From Candidatus Melainabacteria bacterium (GTDB lineage: Bacteria > Cyanobacteriota > Vampirovibrionia > Obscuribacterales > Obscuribacteraceae), in assembly GCA_003242885.1 (NCBI GenBank), contig QKMZ01000002.1, positions 1-64,000 on the forward strand: a stretch of 64,000 nt of DNA, written 5' to 3'. Shown here one piece after another: positions 60,870-64,000 of the stretch. Each line of letters begins with the position of its first letter. Position 1 is the first letter of the stretch. A program made the translations under genes and the position numbers. Under the pieces are notes generated by a model. The model was not told the origin of the DNA. It did not search any database and saw only the letters and a list, made by a program, of their open reading frames with translations.

Positions 60870-62282
60870 ATGCCGTTAGTTTTCATTCATGGCGTAAACG
60901 TCCGAGAGGGCGAAGAGTATGAGCAGGACATGGCGTTGCGCAATCGTCTCTTCGCAGATGTATTTTTCAAAATTCTCGGGCGTAGTGTCCCTGACACGGC
61001 GATTTTTAGCCCCTACTGGGGTGAATTGGCGCCGACAGGTTCTACCGACAATCCTTATTTGCCAAAGTTGGATCTGAAGAGCCTACAGGAGCGTCGCAGA
61101 CGCATTCGTGCACTGCTTCCGGAAGCCACAAAGAAAGTACTTGGGCTATCGTCCAATCCTCTACTTGCGCTAGCGAAATCCGGCTCTATGGAGGAGATGT
61201 TCGACCTCATGGTCACGGTCGCGCACGAGGATATGAAAAATGTCGAGGACGGCGGCAAAAGAATGAAGTCCTTGAGCCATTTTGCGTATGAGTCAACAAA
61301 ATGGAGACAAAAGTTCAAAGGGCGAAAGCAGCAGCTCGATTGGTTGAACGAGATTGGCAGTGATGAAGAACTCTTAGATAGGCTGCAAACGGAAATCAAA
61401 CTTTCTCCAGCCGAATTCAATTTGCGGGCTTCGGTAAATATACAAGAGTGGATAAGAAACCGTCTGGCATTGTCGAAAGAACGAATCAAAGACCGACTTG
61501 AAATTTCTAGAGAACGTTTGAAAGACGGTGTTGACGCATCACGCGAACGAATGAAGGTACGTATCGACAAGTTGAAGTCTATGAAAGAAAACTCTCGCGA
61601 GCGCATCCGTGCACGGCTAGAACTTTCTCGCTCTCGTATCAACAAAGCGCGTAAGATTGCACGTGGTGGTGCAAAAGCTGCCGTCGCATCAACGCGCAAA
61701 TTAACCACGAATGTGGCGGCACTCGCCATTAGCAATCCGGCTAGGCGCATATTTCACGCTCAAATGTCTGCATTTATAGGTGACTCGTTCTTCTATTTTG
61801 GCAGTCGTGGAGAGCGTTTTGATCCTGGTCCTGTGCCGTCAGTGTGCATTCAAGCAATTGAAACTGCCGCCAGCATGCGGACGCAGGACGATCCAGATTT
61901 GATTGTTGTGGCGCATAGCATGGGCAGCAACATTATTTGCGATATTCTCTCTTATTTTTCTCCATCTCTGGAAATCGACATTGTTCTTACTGTTGGTGCA
62001 CAGTTTCCACTTTTTGCAGACCTAGACATGTTCCCTGGTTTTTCCGCAGACGAGCGGCCTATCCCCAAACCAGATGCGGCTTTGAACTGGATCAATTTCT
62101 ATGATCCGAACGATTTCTTAGGCTACGCAGCATCAGGCGTTTTCGAAGACATTATCGATGTTCCGTTTAGCAGTGGTCGCTTTGGCGTGACTACTCACGC
62201 GGACTACTTCAAATTCGTCTCTTTCTTCGAGCTCATGGGACGGACCGTTTGTGAAGTCTTGGAAATCGAGCCGAGTTGTTAA
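60870..62282 (+). CDS. alpha/beta hydrolase with 11-residue-repeat coiled-coil insert
   Basis: 470 aa from the ATG at 60870 (GAGG nine bases upstream), where PLVFIHGVN starts the fold. The nucleophile elbow VVAHSMGSNI (Ser350) and later DPNDFLGYAA and THADYF (candidate acid and His) complete the triad. A long insert lies between strand 1 and the nucleophile. Its first half is acidic and helical, and residues 196-262 form six runs of an 11-residue unit (LSKERIKDRLE, ISRERLKDGVD, ASRERMKVRID, NSRERIRARLE, LSRSRINKARK). This would be a basic hendecad coiled coil, about 100 angstroms long, that projects from the hydrolase. The substrate is unknown. Confidence 0.85.
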   Translation: MPLVFIHGVNVREGEEYEQDMALRNRLFADVFFKILGRSVPDTAIFSPYWGELAPTGSTDNPYLPKLDLKSLQERRRRIRALLPEATKKVLGLSSNPLLALAKSGSMEEMFDLMVTVAHEDMKNVEDGGKRMKSLSHFAYESTKWRQKFKGRKQQLDWLNEIGSDEELLDRLQTEIKLSPAEFNLRASVNIQEWIRNRLALSKERIKDRLEISRERLKDGVDASRERMKVRIDKLKSMKENSRERIRARLELSRSRINKARKIARGGAKAAVASTRKLTTNVAALAISNPARRIFHAQMSAFIGDSFFYFGSRGERFDPGPVPSVCIQAIETAASMRTQDDPDLIVVAHSMGSNIICDILSYFSPSLEIDIVLTVGAQFPLFADLDMFPGFSADERPIPKPDAALNWINFYDPNDFLGYAASGVFEDIIDVPFSSGRFGVTTHADYFKFVSFFELMGRTVCEVLEIEPSC

Positions 62283-62375
62283 CTCTGTGCTAGACGGTAA
62301 ACAGATCATCAATCAATCCTTATCAGGCGCAACTTCTTCGAAATCGTATATGATGCCTCTTTCCGGAGGTGGGAC

Positions 62376-63077
62376 ATGTCAGGAAAGTTATTAGCGAGAG
62401 TCGTAGCCGTATCTGCAGTCAGCATCTGTCTGCCTACAATTGCGCAAACAGAATCGCCAAACCGGGTTCCAAAACAAACGCCAGGCATCTTTGTGCAGAC
62501 ACCTCGTAAGAATTTGACGCAGAAGGACGGTGCCCCAATGCAAAAACCAGATAGTCCAGCGCCCAATCCAAGTGCGGTCACTTATCCCGGCATGACGCGA
62601 TATGTGGACCTGAAAGGTTATTTCTCTGTTCTAATGCGCGGCACGCCCGACAAGGACGGGCAATTCGAGCTTGTCGACAATGCAAAATACTCGAGCGTTT
62701 CTGAGAATGATAAGCAAGGAAAACGGTCGGTAAGTTACGCTGACGTACTGGCGATGGGCAAATCACCTTATGATTCAAAGAAGCAATCCGCAGTCATACA
62801 GCAGCAAACTCAAGCATACATCGAAAAAATTCACGGCAAAATGAACTCGCTAAAAGCGCATGCAAAGTATGGTTATCAATTTCGAGATATCTCCGGAAGA
62901 ATCGACGGCAGTCCGGAAAATAGATTCCGTTTAAATGCTTATTTGTCCGGAAATCGCATGTTCATTGTTGCTGTAGAGGGGAAAGAAGATTGGGTGAAGT
63001 CGGCCCAGGCGGATGCTTTTTTCAATTCGTTTGAAGTTCCTGGCGCGACTGCAGTTCCCAAACTTAACGTTCAGTGA
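62376..63077 (+). CDS. exported protein of unknown function
   Basis: 233 aa with GGAGG seven bases before the ATG. Signal peptide to about residue 23 (PTIAQT), a Pro/Gln/Lys linker, then a domain from YPGMTRYVDLKGYFSVLMRG to the end. That domain ends in FRLNAYLSGNRMFIVAVEGKEDWVKSAQADAFFNSFEV, a pattern often seen at the end of PsbP-like or DUF1795-like domains. It is 18 bp from the next gene, probably in one operon. Confidence 0.8.
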   Translation: MSGKLLARVVAVSAVSICLPTIAQTESPNRVPKQTPGIFVQTPRKNLTQKDGAPMQKPDSPAPNPSAVTYPGMTRYVDLKGYFSVLMRGTPDKDGQFELVDNAKYSSVSENDKQGKRSVSYADVLAMGKSPYDSKKQSAVIQQQTQAYIEKIHGKMNSLKAHAKYGYQFRDISGRIDGSPENRFRLNAYLSGNRMFIVAVEGKEDWVKSAQADAFFNSFEVPGATAVPKLNVQ

Positions 63078-63095
63078 GCGGTAGAGTGTTGTTCA

Positions 63096-63860
63096 ATGAC
63101 CACTGTGGTGTCCCTTAATTCGTCATTCTGGTTCGTGAAAGTTCTCGCGTGTAGTGCAACGGGACTGCTGCTCTGCGCGAGCAGCGCGTTTGCATTTGAC
63201 GAGAAGAAATATAATGGTTTGCTGGAATCAGCGCGGCAACACTCTCAAGCGATGGAAGTGGAAGCCGCCATCAAGGATCTGACTGCGGCTATTACGATGA
63301 ATCCCAGCGATCCGCGCACATTTCAATTGCGCGCAGAAGGTTTCAGAGACCTGAACCTCCTGCCGGAAGCGCTCAAAGACATCAATCACGCCATTGAATT
63401 GTCGCCAAAGGACGCTGGATTGTGGCGCGACAAAGGTTGGCTTCACTACAAAAATGGACAGCACAAACTTGCAGTCGAAGACTATAGCAAGGCGCTTGAA
63501 CTCAATCCAAAGGATGGCAACGCGTATCGCTCACGCGCACGCAGCTACTCGTGTTTGAAAGATTGGAAAAGCGCTGCGGCTGACTACGAAAAGTGTTTGC
63601 AGTTTAAATCAAAAGCGATTTTGCGCACTGAAGTTGAAAATAGAGCGTCTTTGGGCGATCTCTACTTGAAAGACAAGAGATTCAATGAAGCGCTTGCACA
63701 GTTCAATTACCTTATCGAGCATTATCCGCAAATAAGCAAAGGCTATTACGGGCGCGCCGACCTTTACAAACAGCAAGGCAAAACCGATCTTGCAAAGAGA
63801 GACCTGCAAAAGGCGCACGAGCTTGACTATGAGATGGATCCGGCTTTGAGAAAACTGTGA
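63096..63860 (+). CDS. exported TPR protein
   Basis: 254 aa. A signal peptide (VLACSATGLLLCASSAFAF) is followed by about six TPR units (AAIKDLTAAITMNPSDPRTFQLRAEGF, ALKDINHAIELSPKDAGLWRDKGWLHY, AVEDYSKALELNPKDGNAYRSRARSY and others). It is a periplasmic scaffold of unknown partner, second gene of an operon with the previous exported protein. Confidence 0.9.
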   Translation: MTTVVSLNSSFWFVKVLACSATGLLLCASSAFAFDEKKYNGLLESARQHSQAMEVEAAIKDLTAAITMNPSDPRTFQLRAEGFRDLNLLPEALKDINHAIELSPKDAGLWRDKGWLHYKNGQHKLAVEDYSKALELNPKDGNAYRSRARSYSCLKDWKSAAADYEKCLQFKSKAILRTEVENRASLGDLYLKDKRFNEALAQFNYLIEHYPQISKGYYGRADLYKQQGKTDLAKRDLQKAHELDYEMDPALRKL

Positions 63861-63914
63861 GCTGCATTGTATGATTCTTGCTCGATGCAGCAATCCGGAG
63901 GTCGGGAGTACTAA

Positions 63915-64000
63915 ATGCCACGAGGAGCGAAGCTGACTGGTTGTGTACCCATGCTTTGGGTGCCGGACTTGACCGATGCTGTTGAGTTCTACGTGGAAAC
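63915..64000 (+). CDS. VOC-family (glyoxalase-fold) protein, 5' part only
   Basis: The gene is cut by the end of the window; 28 codons are visible from the ATG at 63915, with GGAGGTCGGGAG upstream. PMLWVPDLTDAVEFYVE is the classic first strand and helix of a VOC/glyoxalase module, with the motif used for metal or substrate positioning. The function cannot be specified without the rest. Confidence 0.85.
   Translation, partial: MPRGAKLTGCVPMLWVPDLTDAVEFYVE

Noticed and set aside
1..64000. tRNA, rRNA, tmRNA, RNase P or insertion-sequence genes
   Set aside because: No T-loop consensus, rRNA core motif, transposase frame or paired terminal repeats with target duplications were found by eye.

Overview
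The window reads as a stretch of one bacterial chromosome of medium GC. There are no rRNA or tRNA genes, no insertion sequences and no CRISPR array that I can see. The gene style suggests a non-photosynthetic relative of cyanobacteria (Melainabacteria/Obscuribacterales-like): a Ser/Thr kinase with an N-terminal zinc ribbon, many secreted TPR and glycine-zipper proteins, a caspase-TPR protein, PAS/CHASE3 histidine kinases and a TadG-like pilus protein. This placement is an inference from gene style only. Lipoproteins, a lytic transglycosylase and a processive-type lipid glycosyltransferase show a walled cell with an active envelope.

Layout. (1) 1-4.1 kb: a PspA-like membrane coiled-coil protein and a large TPM-domain protein, probably one envelope-stress unit. 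(2) 5-10.3 kb: glycogen debranching enzyme, an HExxH protein and a MocR-type PLP regulator. (3) 10.7-26.5 kb: a sparse region of mostly unrecognised genes set in long, AT-richer spacers: an HD-domain protein, a MerR-like proline-rich protein, a secreted Tyr-rich protein, a zinc-ribbon protein, an orphan peptidase-M17 N-terminal domain, and a four-gene operon led by a patatin-like phospholipase. Most of these genes are clearly GC-richer than the rest, with strong Shine-Dalgarno sites. A nucleoside-salvage operon interrupts them: deoB, a half-length purine nucleoside phosphorylase (PNP) homologue, and a full-length PNP. (4) 27-34 kb: a DUF3343 protein, a zinc-ribbon miniprotein, a lytic transglycosylase, a TIGR01977-type cysteine desulfurase-like enzyme and secreted proteins.

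(5) 34.4-50.5 kb: signalling and envelope genes. A kinase, a secreted protein and a PAS histidine kinase form an operon. They are followed by a MshEN-like repeat protein, a caspase-TPR protein, a sulfatase-like membrane enzyme facing a methyltransferase and small membrane protein pair, a TadG-like protein, and a convergent response regulator and histidine kinase. (6) 51-54 kb: a GT87 glycosyltransferase and a PP-loop protein in one operon, each carrying an in-frame minisatellite. (7) 54.4-64 kb: S41 protease, a YvlD-like membrane protein, small GC-rich genes, a SnoaL-like protein, a HExxH lipoprotein, a GT28 glycosyltransferase, an alpha/beta hydrolase with an 11-residue-repeat coiled coil, secreted and TPR proteins, and the start of a VOC-family gene cut by the window edge.

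The most interesting item is the PNP pair at 16.9-18.3 kb. The short protein keeps the canonical loop that in trimeric PNPs reaches the neighbouring active site, but lacks the catalytic residues. The full-length protein keeps the catalytic residues but has lost that loop. This suggests an obligate hetero-oligomeric PNP. Other leads are the patatin operon, the set of GC-rich isolated genes with a recurrent GCGCTAGT element in their spacers, and a small-RNA candidate near 12.2 kb.
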